Positions 1 through 8,849 of a DNA stretch of 64,000 bases are shown here, one piece after another (position 1 is the stretch's first letter; each line of letters begins with the position of its first letter). A program made the position numbers and the translations under genes. Location: the NCBI RefSeq assembly GCF_018687735.1, contig NZ_CP061304.1, forward strand, positions 1,736,001 to 1,800,000. The letters are read 5' to 3'. The stretch comes from Polynucleobacter sp. MG-5-Ahmo-C2. Its GTDB lineage: Bacteria; Pseudomonadota; Gammaproteobacteria; Burkholderiales; Burkholderiaceae. The notes below the pieces were generated by a model. The model did not search any database. It was not told where the DNA came from and was given only the letters and a program-made list of their open reading frames with translations.

Positions 1-360
1 AACCTGCATATGGCTCTGCAAACTGCCAGCATTTAGTGGTGAATTTGAACTAGCGCGATCATACTCAAATATGGATGCGCTATTCACTAGGCAATGCAAG
101 TTTCCAAATTGTTTAACGACTGCAGCAAAGAGCTTGTTGATAGCGGTCTCATCTGCCAAATCCGCCTGAAAAGCCTGAGATTTAACTCCCATCATCTCGA
201 TTTCTGTGACGGTTTCATTGGCCTCGTGCTCAGATCGCCCATAATGAACAGCCACATCCCATCCTTGGCGTGCAAACTCCAAAGCAATTTCCCGACCCAG
301 GCGCTTAGCGGCGCCGGTCACTAAAACTGCTTTCTGTTTCCGGGATGAGGGTGAGTTCAA
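1..360 (-). CDS. Short-chain dehydrogenase/reductase, pteridine-reductase-like (3' end beyond window)
   Basis: Reading the minus strand from position 360 gives about 120 residues of an SDR oxidoreductase. The cofactor loop VTGAAKRLGREIA lies near residue 12 and the NSAS strand, equivalent to the SDR NNAG motif, near residue 96. The gene runs off the left edge, so the catalytic YxxxK is not visible. The likely start is TTG at 360, directly after an in-frame TAA and about 7 bases downstream of AAGAGA; no ATG precedes the Rossmann motif. It is divergent from the methyltransferase gene at 386, with about 25 bp between them. The pteridine-reductase subgroup is inferred from the TGAAKRLG loop; another SDR substrate is possible. 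Confidence 0.75.
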   Translation of the reverse strand, partial: MNSPSSRKQKAVLVTGAAKRLGREIALEFARQGWDVAVHYGRSEHEANETVTEIEMMGVKSQAFQADLADETAINKLFAAVVKQFGNLHCLVNSASIFEYDRASSNSPLNAGSLQSHMQV

Positions 361-385
361 TTAAATTCTCTTAGACTAGCGAGCT

Positions 386-1573
386 ATGGATATTACCTTG
401 ACCAGCCTTGAAGCGGAGCATAGTGAGCTCCTCAAGGACAAAATAGCGTCTCAGATTGCCTCTCAGGGTGGCTGGTTGCCATTCTCTAGGTATATGGAGA
501 TAGCTTTATATGAGCCTGGAATGGGCTATTACAGCGCTGGGGCGCACAAATTGGGTGCTGGCGGCGACTTCACCACAGCCCCCGAATTAAGCCCCCTCTT
601 TGGGGCTGCCATTTGCTCCACCCTATTGCCGATTCTTGAGGGTCTCAAAGATAAAGGGCTTCCGACCCAAATTCTCGAATTTGGTGCTGGCACCGGTAAG
701 CTTGCCAGCTCCATTTTGAGCCGCCTGCATGATCTCAACTTTAGCCTTGATCGCTATGACATGATCGAAATTTCTCCAGATTTAGCTCAGCGCCAACAAG
801 AACGTATTAGTGGCCTTGTTCAAGAATTGAAGCTCTCCACAAAATGTCATTGGCTTAGCGAATTACCAACGGGTTTCAAAGGCGTCATTCTTGCTAATGA
901 AGTAATCGACGCCATTCCTTGCGACGCCATCATTTACCAAAATGGATTTTGGTACTGGCATGGGGTTGGCTTTGAAAATGGCAAGCTCCACTGGAAAACG
1001 GGTTTGCCAGTGGAACAAGGGCTCTTACCTGAAAGCCTCTTAAGTGAACATTTTTCTGAAGGCTACGTCACTGAACTACATATGACTGCTGATGCCTGGA
1101 TACGCCAAATTGCAAAGCAATTAGATACTGGCCTATTTTTGACCTTGGACTATGGCTTTCCAGAAAGCGAGTACTACCACCCACAAAGACTCGAAGGCAC
1201 ATTGATGGCGCACCACCGCCATCACGCGATTCAAGATCCTTTCCATCTGCCAGGTCTTTGTGACTTAACAACGCACGTAGAGTGGTCACAAATTGCTCGT
1301 AGTGCGCTCGCTGAAAATGCAGATGATGTTTATCTCACAAATCAAGCGGCTTTCTTACTAGATGCCGGCATTGGAGATATTGCCCTAGAGATTGGCAATC
1401 CGAGTGATCCAGCCACTTTTTTGCCGATTTCAAATTCATTACAAAAACTGCTCTCTGAAGCCGAGATGGGTGAGCTTTTCAAGGCTTTTGCATTTTCTAA
1501 AAATCTAAAGGATTTACTACCTGAGCATTCTTTGGAAGACCTACCCGGACTGCGTGGCAGAAGTAGACTCTAA
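386..1573 (+). CDS. MidA/NDUFAF7-family SAM-dependent methyltransferase
   Basis: A 395-residue protein of the class I methyltransferase family COG1565 (DUF185), whose eukaryotic members methylate an arginine of a respiratory complex I subunit. The family signature GDFTTAPELSPLFG is at residues 60-73 and the SAM-binding loop LEFGAGTGKL at 98-107. NEVIDAIP near 170 and a TLDYGFPE segment near 253 are also typical. Length matches the family. It is convergent with cca, 9 bp apart. The bacterial substrate is unknown. A complex-I-related NDUFA9-like protein is encoded two genes away, which is suggestive but not proof of a link. Confidence 0.85.
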   Translation: MDITLTSLEAEHSELLKDKIASQIASQGGWLPFSRYMEIALYEPGMGYYSAGAHKLGAGGDFTTAPELSPLFGAAICSTLLPILEGLKDKGLPTQILEFGAGTGKLASSILSRLHDLNFSLDRYDMIEISPDLAQRQQERISGLVQELKLSTKCHWLSELPTGFKGVILANEVIDAIPCDAIIYQNGFWYWHGVGFENGKLHWKTGLPVEQGLLPESLLSEHFSEGYVTELHMTADAWIRQIAKQLDTGLFLTLDYGFPESEYYHPQRLEGTLMAHHRHHAIQDPFHLPGLCDLTTHVEWSQIARSALAENADDVYLTNQAAFLLDAGIGDIALEIGNPSDPATFLPISNSLQKLLSEAEMGELFKAFAFSKNLKDLLPEHSLEDLPGLRGRSRL

Positions 1574-1582
1574 AGCCTAGGA

Positions 1583-2707
1583 CTAAAGAGCTGCAGTAAT
1601 TGCGGCTAGCCTTGCAGACTCAAATGCGCTGCCAATGCGCTCACCATTAGATCGGTCTTGCGCTTCAATGCCAGCAATAATCTCTGCTGTATTCAACGCT
1701 TGTGCATTACGCATTGCCGTCGTCAACACAGAAACATTAAATCCGATTTTGTCAGCAAGATTTAGCAAGGCCTGACTGCGATCTGGTTTACGCCAAACAT
1801 CAGCACGATTAAACCAAGCCAAGATATCAACTGCTTGATACCTAGTTTCTGCGTACTGATTAATCAATGACCTCAGCCCACTAAAAATCTCAGCAAAGTC
1901 ACGCACTTCAATGGGCATACGCACACATTCAGCCCAAGAGCGAATTTCAGATGCAGGTAAATCCATCAAGGTAATGGCACAACGCTCTTCAAGGCTATCG
2001 CCAGTTGCATCGTAATGGTCAATTAATTGCTCGCGAAATGATTCTGCTGCAAGCTTGGTAGTAAGCGTGCTTGGTAGTAAGATTTTTGCGGCATCCGTAT
2101 TCAGTAGCACCTGAAACAAATGCATAGGCTTGGCAGCAATTAAGCCCCTTGCCAGTTCTTGCCAGATCCGCTCGACGGATAGCGCATTTAATTCGCCAGA
2201 TTGAACGATTGCCTTTAATGCTGCCATCGTCCCATCGGCAACACTGAATTCAGGAAAACGTGCAGCGAATCGCGCAATGCGCAATAAACGAAGAGGGTCT
2301 TCTGCAAATGCATCGGACACATGACGGAATACTTTGGCAGCCAAATCCTCTTGACCGTTAAAGGGGTCAATGATCGGGCCGAATTGTTTTCCATCTGCAC
2401 CAATTTCTTGGGCCATGGCATTAATCGTTAAATCACGGCGTTCCAAATCTTGCTCCAGAGTAACTGAAGGGTCTGCGTAAAAATGAAAGCCTTTATAGCC
2501 TTGACCTGTTTTGCGCTCAGTACGAGCTAGCGCATACTCAGCTTGAGTTTCTGGATGTAGAAAGACTGGAAAATCCTTGCCCACAGGACGAAATCCTTTA
2601 GCAATCATTTCATCAACACTGGAACCAACGACTACGTAGTCGATGTCGTGTACAGGCAAACCCATCAGAGTGTCCCGTATTGCGCCACCAACTGCATAGA
2701 TCTTCAT
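1583..2707 (-). CDS. cca: CCA tRNA nucleotidyltransferase
   Basis: This enzyme adds or repairs the 3' CCA of tRNAs using CTP and ATP. The N-terminal class II nucleotidyltransferase motif GGAIRD is at residues 7-12 and the metal-binding DxD appears as DIDYVV at about 21-26. The nucleotide-selecting RRDLTINAMA segment is near residue 113. At 374 residues it is shorter than E. coli Cca (about 412), and I see no clear HD phosphohydrolase motif, so it may lack that domain. Its ATG overlaps the stop of the upstream epimerase-like gene by one base (TAATG), so the two are probably translationally coupled. Confidence 0.93.
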   Translation of the reverse strand: MKIYAVGGAIRDTLMGLPVHDIDYVVVGSSVDEMIAKGFRPVGKDFPVFLHPETQAEYALARTERKTGQGYKGFHFYADPSVTLEQDLERRDLTINAMAQEIGADGKQFGPIIDPFNGQEDLAAKVFRHVSDAFAEDPLRLLRIARFAARFPEFSVADGTMAALKAIVQSGELNALSVERIWQELARGLIAAKPMHLFQVLLNTDAAKILLPSTLTTKLAAESFREQLIDHYDATGDSLEERCAITLMDLPASEIRSWAECVRMPIEVRDFAEIFSGLRSLINQYAETRYQAVDILAWFNRADVWRKPDRSQALLNLADKIGFNVSVLTTAMRNAQALNTAEIIAGIEAQDRSNGERIGSAFESARLAAITAAL

Positions 2708-3615
2708 TACTTCATGCCCTCCAGGCTTCGCCGACTGATTTTGAATACTTCACTTAATGCGTCCCGTCCATTCGCTGGCAACACATTAGGCAATTGCATT
2801 GAAGCAATATTGTCACGCGACATTAAAGTGGGTCCCGGCAAAAATTCAAATGCCAATGCTTGCAAATAACCTACAAAGGCGGGCACTGGAATAATGGCGC
2901 ATGATGTTTTGGCCTTGCGTGCAGCAAACTCCACAATCTCTTTCATGGTGTAAACGGTAGGCCCAACTAAATCATAAGATTGATGAATGGTCTGTGGCAT
3001 TTTTAATGTCATCACAAACGCACTGGCAACATCATCCACGCTCACCGGTTGAAACTTCGCCTGATAATTTGCCAATGGCATTGCTGGAAATAGTTTAGTT
3101 AACTTGGCAAATAAATTAATAAATTGATCTTGGGGCCCAAAGATCACTGATGGTCTAAAAATAGTCCAATCTAAATCGCTCGCTTGCACTGCCACCTCAC
3201 CATCACCTTTGCTGCGCTGATACATAGACGGCCCCTTGGAATCTGCCCCTAAGGCACTCATGTGCAGATACCGCTTAAGCCCATGTAATTGCATCGCGGT
3301 AATAATGTTTTTTGGCAGGTCGACATGTGCCGCCTTAAATATCTTGCCATAAGGCATCGCTGGTTTATCGTGCAAGACGCCAACTAAATTCATCACGGCT
3401 CCATGAGGCTTAATGCGTGCGCACAAAGACTGTAGTTCATCAAAATCATGCACATCAGCATCCTCTATATGCACCTTAGGCAACATGCGTAACTCACGAC
3501 CAGCGGCTAGATGGCTCGTGGGCAAGAGAACTGAATAACCCGCAGCTTGCAATTGCGCAGCCAATACACGACCAACAAATCCATTGCCACCGATGAGAAG
3601 GATGTCGTATTTCAT
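2707..3615 (-). CDS. NAD(P)-binding epimerase-like protein of the NDUFA9 family
   Basis: A 302-residue extended SDR. The N-terminal Rossmann loop LIGGNGFVGRVLA (residues 6-18) and the pattern HMSALGADSKGPSMYQRSK near 118-136 place it in the complex I NDUFA9 subunit family, which often lacks real dehydrogenase activity. YQRSK takes the place of YxxxK. It stands directly upstream of cca and overlaps it by one base. In betaproteobacteria such proteins are thought to be structural or quinone-related; the exact substrate is unknown. The ATG at 3615 is the first in frame and gives a normal N-terminus. Confidence 0.8.
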   Translation of the reverse strand: MKYDILLIGGNGFVGRVLAAQLQAAGYSVLLPTSHLAAGRELRMLPKVHIEDADVHDFDELQSLCARIKPHGAVMNLVGVLHDKPAMPYGKIFKAAHVDLPKNIITAMQLHGLKRYLHMSALGADSKGPSMYQRSKGDGEVAVQASDLDWTIFRPSVIFGPQDQFINLFAKLTKLFPAMPLANYQAKFQPVSVDDVASAFVMTLKMPQTIHQSYDLVGPTVYTMKEIVEFAARKAKTSCAIIPVPAFVGYLQALAFEFLPGPTLMSRDNIASMQLPNVLPANGRDALSEVFKISRRSLEGMK

Positions 3616-3640
3616 AGGCTCTCTTATTAATAAATACTAG

Positions 3641-5608
3641 TTAGGGTAATTCAGATTGAGTGGCTGCCTTAGGAGTAATCACGCCCAAGCGTTGCTTCAA
3701 GGATTGTGCTTGACCATTCATCACGGATGAATAGTAATTCGCATTGGAAAGTACATTCTTTACATACGTACGAGTCTCATTAAAGGGAATAGTCTCCGCA
3801 AAGATTGCGCCTTCAGTGGGGCCAGTCAATTTCTCGCGCCAAGCTTTTGAGCGTGAAGGGCCGGCATTATAAGCAGCAGACGCAAGCACCCAAGAGCCAT
3901 CCAGGTCAATCAAAACCATATTTAAGTAATTGCTACCTAATGTTAAATTGGTATTGGCATCACTTAACTTGTCATTGGTATAGTTAAGCATGCCAATCTT
4001 TTTAGCAACATACTTTGCAGTATTAGGCATCACCTGCATCAAGCCTGAAGCACCAACCGAGGAAGATGCATTCATAATGAAGCGCGACTCTTGGCGAATA
4101 AGCCCATAAGCCCAAGCAAGATTCAAATCAATTTGTCTTGCAATTGGAGAAAGCTCTTCACGATAAGGCGTGGGATAACGCAAGCTAAAGTCATGCTCTT
4201 GTTTTGTGCGATCGGCAGTATTCACCACGCGGTCATATAAATTAACGCGCTTCGCGTATTCAGCAGCAGCGAGTAACTGCTTGTCTGTCATATTGCGCAA
4301 TTCCCAATTCCACTCGCGATTGCCTTCAAAACGCAAATTCATAGCGTACAAGCGCTCGCCTCTTATAAAACCCTTGCGATTAGCCATCGCATCAATCTCT
4401 TGCTCTGTAACTTTAGTGCGAGCTGGAGCATGATTTGATTTTCCTAATTCTTCGCGCGCTAACTGGCCATAAAAGTTATATTGCTCAGCAATCAACTCAA
4501 AACTCTCTTTAGCTTTTGCGTCCTGACCTTCTGCTTTTAAAGCGCGTCCGTACCAATAAGCCCAAGCAGGATCTTTGCTGCGCACTATGGGATTCATGCC
4601 CTCGACAGCATTTTTTACCAAGACCCAATCTTTGGCGCGCAATCCTGCGCGCACCTTCCACTCCTGCGACTCAACCGAGAGCAATTCGTTATAGCCCAGC
4701 TCTTGCTGCAAGCGATAAGCGTCATCTGCATTGGAATCTAATTTCTTGGCTAAAAATTGGCCAATCACACCCCAAGCAACAGCCTGATTCTCTTTGCTAT
4801 AGCGTGATGAGGTTTGTAGAAAATCTCGATATGCTTTTGATGGATCCGTCTTGGCAGTCTTCACAACGTCTGCAATTGGATCTTCGCCACCCAAACGACG
4901 GGCCATGGTGTCAAAACCTCTTTCACTAGCGGCGCGGCCAATTGCTTTTGCCTCACTTGGGGTCATACCACCAGCAGCAACCAGCGCAGGCACCAACTCT
5001 TGGCAGGCTTGCCCGAAATAGCTAGGGTCTAGCAGCACTGAACGAGAATCAATTGCTAGCTTGGTTGGATTTTCCCCTTGAGATAATTTTGATAGCAAGG
5101 AATAGCACTTCACCTGCGTATCATCATCCAAAACAAACTTGGCATACTCAGCATCGAAGCGTGCCCAGTCTTTTCTCTTACCCAACACCAATAACCAATC
5201 ATTGCGCATGCGATCAGCCAAGGCGGTTCCTTGATACTGGTTTAAAAATGCAATGACCTGGGTGTCAGCGCTGTAATCGCTGCGCGGTCCACCACCACTA
5301 TCAAATAATTGCGGCTTAATTCGAAAGTAGGTCACATAGTCATCAAATTGGTAACTTGCTAGGTTAGATGAAAGCTGTTGCGTACGAAAGACATCATTTT
5401 TTCTAGCAGCTTCACGCAGGTCGATAAACATACGATCTGTATCGGTGATCTCAACCGGGATGGCTTTGCTCTCATAAGACTTGGGCAGACTTGGTTTTTT
5501 GCTCTTTTCTGCAAAAGCGCTTGGCATGGCCAAGACTAGCCCTAGGATCAAAATCTTGGTCCAGTGGAGCTGATTACTTTTGAGAATTACAAACTTCTTT
5601 TTCACCAT
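3641..5608 (-). CDS. slt: Soluble lytic murein transglycosylase
   Basis: A 655-residue exported protein of the Slt70 type that cleaves peptidoglycan glycan strands to leave 1,6-anhydromuramyl ends. The start carries a basic segment, a hydrophobic core and an AFA-type cleavage site around residue 33. A long helical superhelix region follows. The GH23 catalytic domain near the C-terminus has the catalytic glutamate in LIRQESRF (E507), then SSVGASGLMQVMPNTAK and SAAYNAGPSR. It is codirectional with the downstream NDUFA9-like gene. AmpG at 14.4 kb would import its anhydro-muropeptide products. Confidence 0.93.
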   Translation of the reverse strand: MVKKKFVILKSNQLHWTKILILGLVLAMPSAFAEKSKKPSLPKSYESKAIPVEITDTDRMFIDLREAARKNDVFRTQQLSSNLASYQFDDYVTYFRIKPQLFDSGGGPRSDYSADTQVIAFLNQYQGTALADRMRNDWLLVLGKRKDWARFDAEYAKFVLDDDTQVKCYSLLSKLSQGENPTKLAIDSRSVLLDPSYFGQACQELVPALVAAGGMTPSEAKAIGRAASERGFDTMARRLGGEDPIADVVKTAKTDPSKAYRDFLQTSSRYSKENQAVAWGVIGQFLAKKLDSNADDAYRLQQELGYNELLSVESQEWKVRAGLRAKDWVLVKNAVEGMNPIVRSKDPAWAYWYGRALKAEGQDAKAKESFELIAEQYNFYGQLAREELGKSNHAPARTKVTEQEIDAMANRKGFIRGERLYAMNLRFEGNREWNWELRNMTDKQLLAAAEYAKRVNLYDRVVNTADRTKQEHDFSLRYPTPYREELSPIARQIDLNLAWAYGLIRQESRFIMNASSSVGASGLMQVMPNTAKYVAKKIGMLNYTNDKLSDANTNLTLGSNYLNMVLIDLDGSWVLASAAYNAGPSRSKAWREKLTGPTEGAIFAETIPFNETRTYVKNVLSNANYYSSVMNGQAQSLKQRLGVITPKAATQSELP

Positions 5609-5682
5609 CTAGCCCCGTATATATTTGCTAGGATTCACCTGAAATCAACTTGATTACGATATGTTCTAATTTTCGCCTGATA

Positions 5683-6309
5683 ATGGACGATATGCACGGT
5701 AATTCGCCAAAAACTCTTCGTCAAGATTTGTTAAAGCAACGCAAAGAATTTGCTGCTAGGCAAAACTACACTCCAGTCCAAGATCAACTCATTGCCGGCC
5801 TAAATCATTTTTTAGCTCAAGATGGTAATTCCCTCAGGGTAATAGCACTTTATTGGCCTATTCAAGATGAAATTGATTTATTCCCAAGCTTAATTGCCTG
5901 GGCAAGTCAAAACTCAGGGCGAAGCCTTGCGCTTCCATATGCTCGGGCCGATAAGCACCTTGAATTCTATCAATGGCAAGTTGGTGATCTATTAATTCCC
6001 AGCCAACACGGCGTGCCCGAACCAAGCCCCAATAACTCCTCAAGACCAGCAGTCAATCCTGACTGCATCCTCATTCCCTGCGTAGGTTGGTCAAACTCTA
6101 TTGAGGATGGCAAACCTCATTACTGGCGACTAGGCTACGGCGGCGGTTACTTTGATCGAACCCTGGTTGAGCTCAGAAAACACAATCCCAAGCTTATCTG
6201 CATTGGAATTGGTTTTGATTGGCAAAAGCTAAATGATGAGCAGTGGACGGCTCAAGCACACGATGAGCCTTTAGACATGATGCTTACGGAGTCTGGCTTA
6301 CTTCGTTAA
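5683..6309 (+). CDS. 5-formyltetrahydrofolate cyclo-ligase
   Basis: This enzyme converts 5-formyl-THF to 5,10-methenyl-THF using ATP. The family signature near the C-terminus is visible: RLGYGGGYFDRTL, with the ATP-binding RKEFAARQ helix at the N-terminus. The reading frame opens at a TTG at 5650, but ATG at 5683 (or 5692) gives the usual N-terminal length of about 205-208 residues and is preferred. Its 3' end overlaps the convergent metF by 12 bp. Folate salvage here and metF next door act on the same one-carbon pool. Confidence 0.88.
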   Translation: MDDMHGNSPKTLRQDLLKQRKEFAARQNYTPVQDQLIAGLNHFLAQDGNSLRVIALYWPIQDEIDLFPSLIAWASQNSGRSLALPYARADKHLEFYQWQVGDLLIPSQHGVPEPSPNNSSRPAVNPDCILIPCVGWSNSIEDGKPHYWRLGYGGGYFDRTLVELRKHNPKLICIGIGFDWQKLNDEQWTAQAHDEPLDMMLTESGLLR

Positions 6310-7128
6310 ATCTAAGTTATCAGCAATTGCTAAAACAGCATCCGCTTGATTCAAAGAGTAAAAATGTAATCCTGGCGCACCAGCAGTTAATAGCTGGTCA
6401 CAGAGATCGGTTACCACCTCTTCTCCAAATGCACGAATAGAAGCAATATCATCGCCATAAGATTGAAGACGCAAACGAATCCAGCGAGGAATCTCGGCAC
6501 CACAAGCATCTGAGAAACGCAGCAATTGGGTGCTATTTGTAATCGGCATGATGCCCGCAATGATGGGTTGAGCTACGCCTAAGTCATAGGCTTCATCTAC
6601 AAAACGAAAGTAAGCATCACTATTATAGAAATACTGGGTCACAGCAGAATTGGCGCCCGCCTTCATTTTTTGTACAAAGAAATCGATATCACTTGCAGGA
6701 GACTTTGCCTGCGGATGTGTCTCTGGATAAGCAGCCACATCGATATGAAACCAATCACCGGTTTCTGAACGAATAAACTCCACCAGCTCATTGGCATGAT
6801 GAAATTCTCCATACTGGCCCATGCCAGATGGCAAGTCGCCACGCAAAGCAACAATGCGTTTAACGCCTAAATCTTGATACTGCTTGAGCATCTCACGCAC
6901 GCTCTCCCGCGAGCTACCAACACAAGATAAGTGAGGAGCAACTACTGCACCAGCAGCGTGAATGTCGCTCACCACTTTTAATGTGCCAGACTGCGTAGAA
7001 CCGCCGGCACCAAAAGTCACAGAATAAAACGATGGCTTGAGCGTTTCAGAAAAACGCTCTCGCACAAGATGCAGCTTACTCTCACCTTCAGGTGTTTTTG
7101 GAGGAAAGAATTCGACGCTTAATTCCAT
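6298..7128 (-). CDS. metF: 5,10-methylenetetrahydrofolate reductase
   Basis: A 276-residue FAD-dependent TIM-barrel enzyme that makes 5-methyl-THF for methionine synthesis. Visible signatures are SVEFFPPKTPEG (residues 3-14), the TFGAGGS loop near 40, ALRGD near 95 and the AGANSAVTQYFYN segment near 157. The size is typical. It lies 34 bp downstream of ahcY on the same strand with no obvious terminator between them, so it is probably co-transcribed and shares the SAH riboswitch. Confidence 0.95.
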   Translation of the reverse strand: MELSVEFFPPKTPEGESKLHLVRERFSETLKPSFYSVTFGAGGSTQSGTLKVVSDIHAAGAVVAPHLSCVGSSRESVREMLKQYQDLGVKRIVALRGDLPSGMGQYGEFHHANELVEFIRSETGDWFHIDVAAYPETHPQAKSPASDIDFFVQKMKAGANSAVTQYFYNSDAYFRFVDEAYDLGVAQPIIAGIMPITNSTQLLRFSDACGAEIPRWIRLRLQSYGDDIASIRAFGEEVVTDLCDQLLTAGAPGLHFYSLNQADAVLAIADNLDLTK

Positions 7129-7162
7129 GATTTCGGGCCTAGGTATCTATTAAACAAGTGAA

Positions 7163-8608
7163 TTAATAACGGTAGTGGTCAGCCTTGTATGGGCCTTCCT
7201 TCATGACATTAATGTAGGCAGCTTGCTGATCAGACAACACAGTAAGTTCAGCATTTAAAGTCTTGAGCTGCAAACGCGCAACTTTTTCGTCCAAATGCTT
7301 AGGCAAGGTATATACGCCAACTGGGTATTTATCTGTACCGACCGCATTCCACAATTCGATTTGCGCAATCACTTGATTAGCAAATGATGAGCTCATCACG
7401 TAGGAAGGGTGACCCGTACCGCAACCAAGGTTAACCAAACGACCTTTGGCCAAAATAATGATGCGCTTTTCAGGCTTGCCATTGGCGGCTGGAAAAATCA
7501 CATGGTCAACTTGTGGCTTGATCTCTTCCCACTTGTATTTTTCAATACCTGCAACGTCGATCTCATTATCAAAGTGACCGATGTTACAAACGATAGCTTG
7601 ATTCTTCATCTTTGCCATGTGGTCATGGGTAATCACATGATAGTTACCGGTTGCAGATACGAAAATATCTGCCTTATCAGCAGCGTAATCCATCGTTACA
7701 ACACGATAGCCTTCCATTGCTGCTTGCAATGCACAGATTGGATCTACTTCAGTAACCCAAACTTGAGCAGACAAGGCACGCAATGCCTGAGCTGAGCCTT
7801 TGCCCACATCACCGTAACCGCAGACCACCGCAACCTTACCTGCCACCATCACATCCGTAGCTCTCTTGATCGCATCAACTAAAGATTCACGGCAACCATA
7901 GAGGTTATCGAACTTGCTCTTGGTAACAGAATCATTCACGTTAATCGCTGGGAACTTCAATTCCCCTTTAGCAAACATCTGATACAAACGATGAACACCC
8001 GTAGTGGTTTCTTCTGTAACGCCTTTTACTTTTTCTAAACGTATGGAATACCACGTTGGGTCTTGTGCTAATTTTTTCTTGATAGCTGCGAATAAAATAG
8101 TTTCTTCCTCGCTCGTTGGATGATTCAAGCAAGCTTGATCTTTTTCAGCGCGCGCACCAAGGTGTAGCAATAAAGTAGCATCGCCACCGTCATCCAAAAT
8201 CATATTGGTATAACCGCCATCCGCCCATTCAAAAATACGGTGGGTAAAGTCCCAGTACTGCTCAAGCGTTTCGCCTTTGATAGCAAATACTGGTGTGCCA
8301 TTTGCAGCAATAGCTGCAGCAGCGTGATCCTGTGTTGAGAAAATATTGCATGAGGCCCATTGCACTTCTGCACCAAGTGCCTCAAGGGTTTCAATCAACA
8401 CTGCCGTTTGAATGGTCATGTGTAATGAGCCCGTAATACGAGCGCCGCGTAATGGTTGTTGTGTGGCAAATTCATCACGAATAGCAATGAGTCCAGGCAT
8501 CTCAGTTTCAGCAATCGCAATTTCTTTGCGGCCAAAGTCGGCCAAAGAAATGTCAGCAATTGCGCAGCGAGTTGCAACAAAGTTATTTAAATCAGCAACG
8601 GTATTCAT
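7163..8608 (-). CDS. ahcY: S-adenosylhomocysteine hydrolase
   Basis: This NAD-dependent enzyme splits SAH into homocysteine and adenosine and so relieves product inhibition of methyltransferases. NAD-binding [17 protein letters not shown] and the C-terminal KADHYRY ending are plain. The reading frame extends upstream to 8668, but the ATG at 8606-8608 is preferred. It is preceded by GCTGGAG at the right distance and gives 481 residues, the normal length with the betaproteobacterial insertion. The extra 20 codons would lie inside the riboswitch expression platform. It is the first gene of an apparent ahcY-metF unit. Confidence 0.96.
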   Translation of the reverse strand: MNTVADLNNFVATRCAIADISLADFGRKEIAIAETEMPGLIAIRDEFATQQPLRGARITGSLHMTIQTAVLIETLEALGAEVQWASCNIFSTQDHAAAAIAANGTPVFAIKGETLEQYWDFTHRIFEWADGGYTNMILDDGGDATLLLHLGARAEKDQACLNHPTSEEETILFAAIKKKLAQDPTWYSIRLEKVKGVTEETTTGVHRLYQMFAKGELKFPAINVNDSVTKSKFDNLYGCRESLVDAIKRATDVMVAGKVAVVCGYGDVGKGSAQALRALSAQVWVTEVDPICALQAAMEGYRVVTMDYAADKADIFVSATGNYHVITHDHMAKMKNQAIVCNIGHFDNEIDVAGIEKYKWEEIKPQVDHVIFPAANGKPEKRIIILAKGRLVNLGCGTGHPSYVMSSSFANQVIAQIELWNAVGTDKYPVGVYTLPKHLDEKVARLQLKTLNAELTVLSDQQAAYINVMKEGPYKADHYRY

Positions 8609-8613
8609 GAATG

Positions 8614-8642
8614 CTCCAGCTAAATAAGATCCAATGCTGGAG
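8614..8642 (-). promoter_or_regulatory. Hairpin masking the ahcY ribosome-binding site
   Basis: A perfect 7-bp stem, CTCCAGC against GCTGGAG on the minus strand, with a 15-base loop. The 3' arm contains the GGAG Shine-Dalgarno sequence six bases before the ahcY ATG. When folded it would hide the ribosome-binding site, so it fits the output stage of the adjacent SAH riboswitch. It is the part of the leader that points to translational control. Confidence 0.65.
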
Positions 8643-8648
8643 TAGAAA

Positions 8649-8785
8649 CTCGCTAGCCATTGAATCATGGGTTAGCGAGCGCAGTTGCAATTAGCAAACT
8701 CCGGGGGTAGCCTCAGAATCCACTCCCTTCAAGCCTGGGGAAATGCTGGGTCTCAGCATTCCTTGCAACGCTCCTTGAAGGTATG
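8649..8785 (-). promoter_or_regulatory. SAH riboswitch with expression platform
   Basis: On the minus strand the conserved GGAGCGTTGCAA core follows the P1 5' strand CCTTCAAG (8774-8781), which pairs with CTTGAAGG (8726-8733) just after the conserved CAGG. P2 is GGAATGCTG against CAGCATTTCC. The pseudoknot strand GCGCTC (8677-8682) can pair with GAGCG of the core. Downstream, CTCGCTA/TAGCGAG (arms 8673-8679 and 8649-8655, with an inner CCAT/ATGG stem) forms an alternative hairpin that shares three bases with the pseudoknot strand. SAH riboswitches activate ahcY when SAH is high, and this one sits directly before ahcY. Confidence 0.88.
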
Positions 8786-8810
8786 GCGTAATTGTAAACA
8801 ATTACGCCAT
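8783..8810. repeat. Perfect 12-bp inverted repeat between metK and the SAH riboswitch
   Basis: ATGGCGTAATTG and its exact complement are separated by a four-base TAAA spacer. It lies 40 bp past the metK stop and directly before P1 of the riboswitch. There is no T-tract after it on the minus strand, so a classic intrinsic terminator is unlikely. An operator for the ahcY promoter, or a processed hairpin at the metK 3' end, are the alternatives. Confidence 0.6.
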
Positions 8811-8849
8811 ATTTCGCCTTAATACATCTACAAACTGCTTTTTTCCTTC

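Noticed and set aside
4516..4929. Plus-strand frame of 137 codons inside slt
   Set aside because: Antisense shadow of a well-supported gene. Other long shadows inside slt, gatB, mreB and prfC were left out for the same reason.
8783..8810. Simple intrinsic terminator for metK
   Set aside because: The stem is strong but no T-run follows on the minus strand. Kept as an unexplained palindrome.
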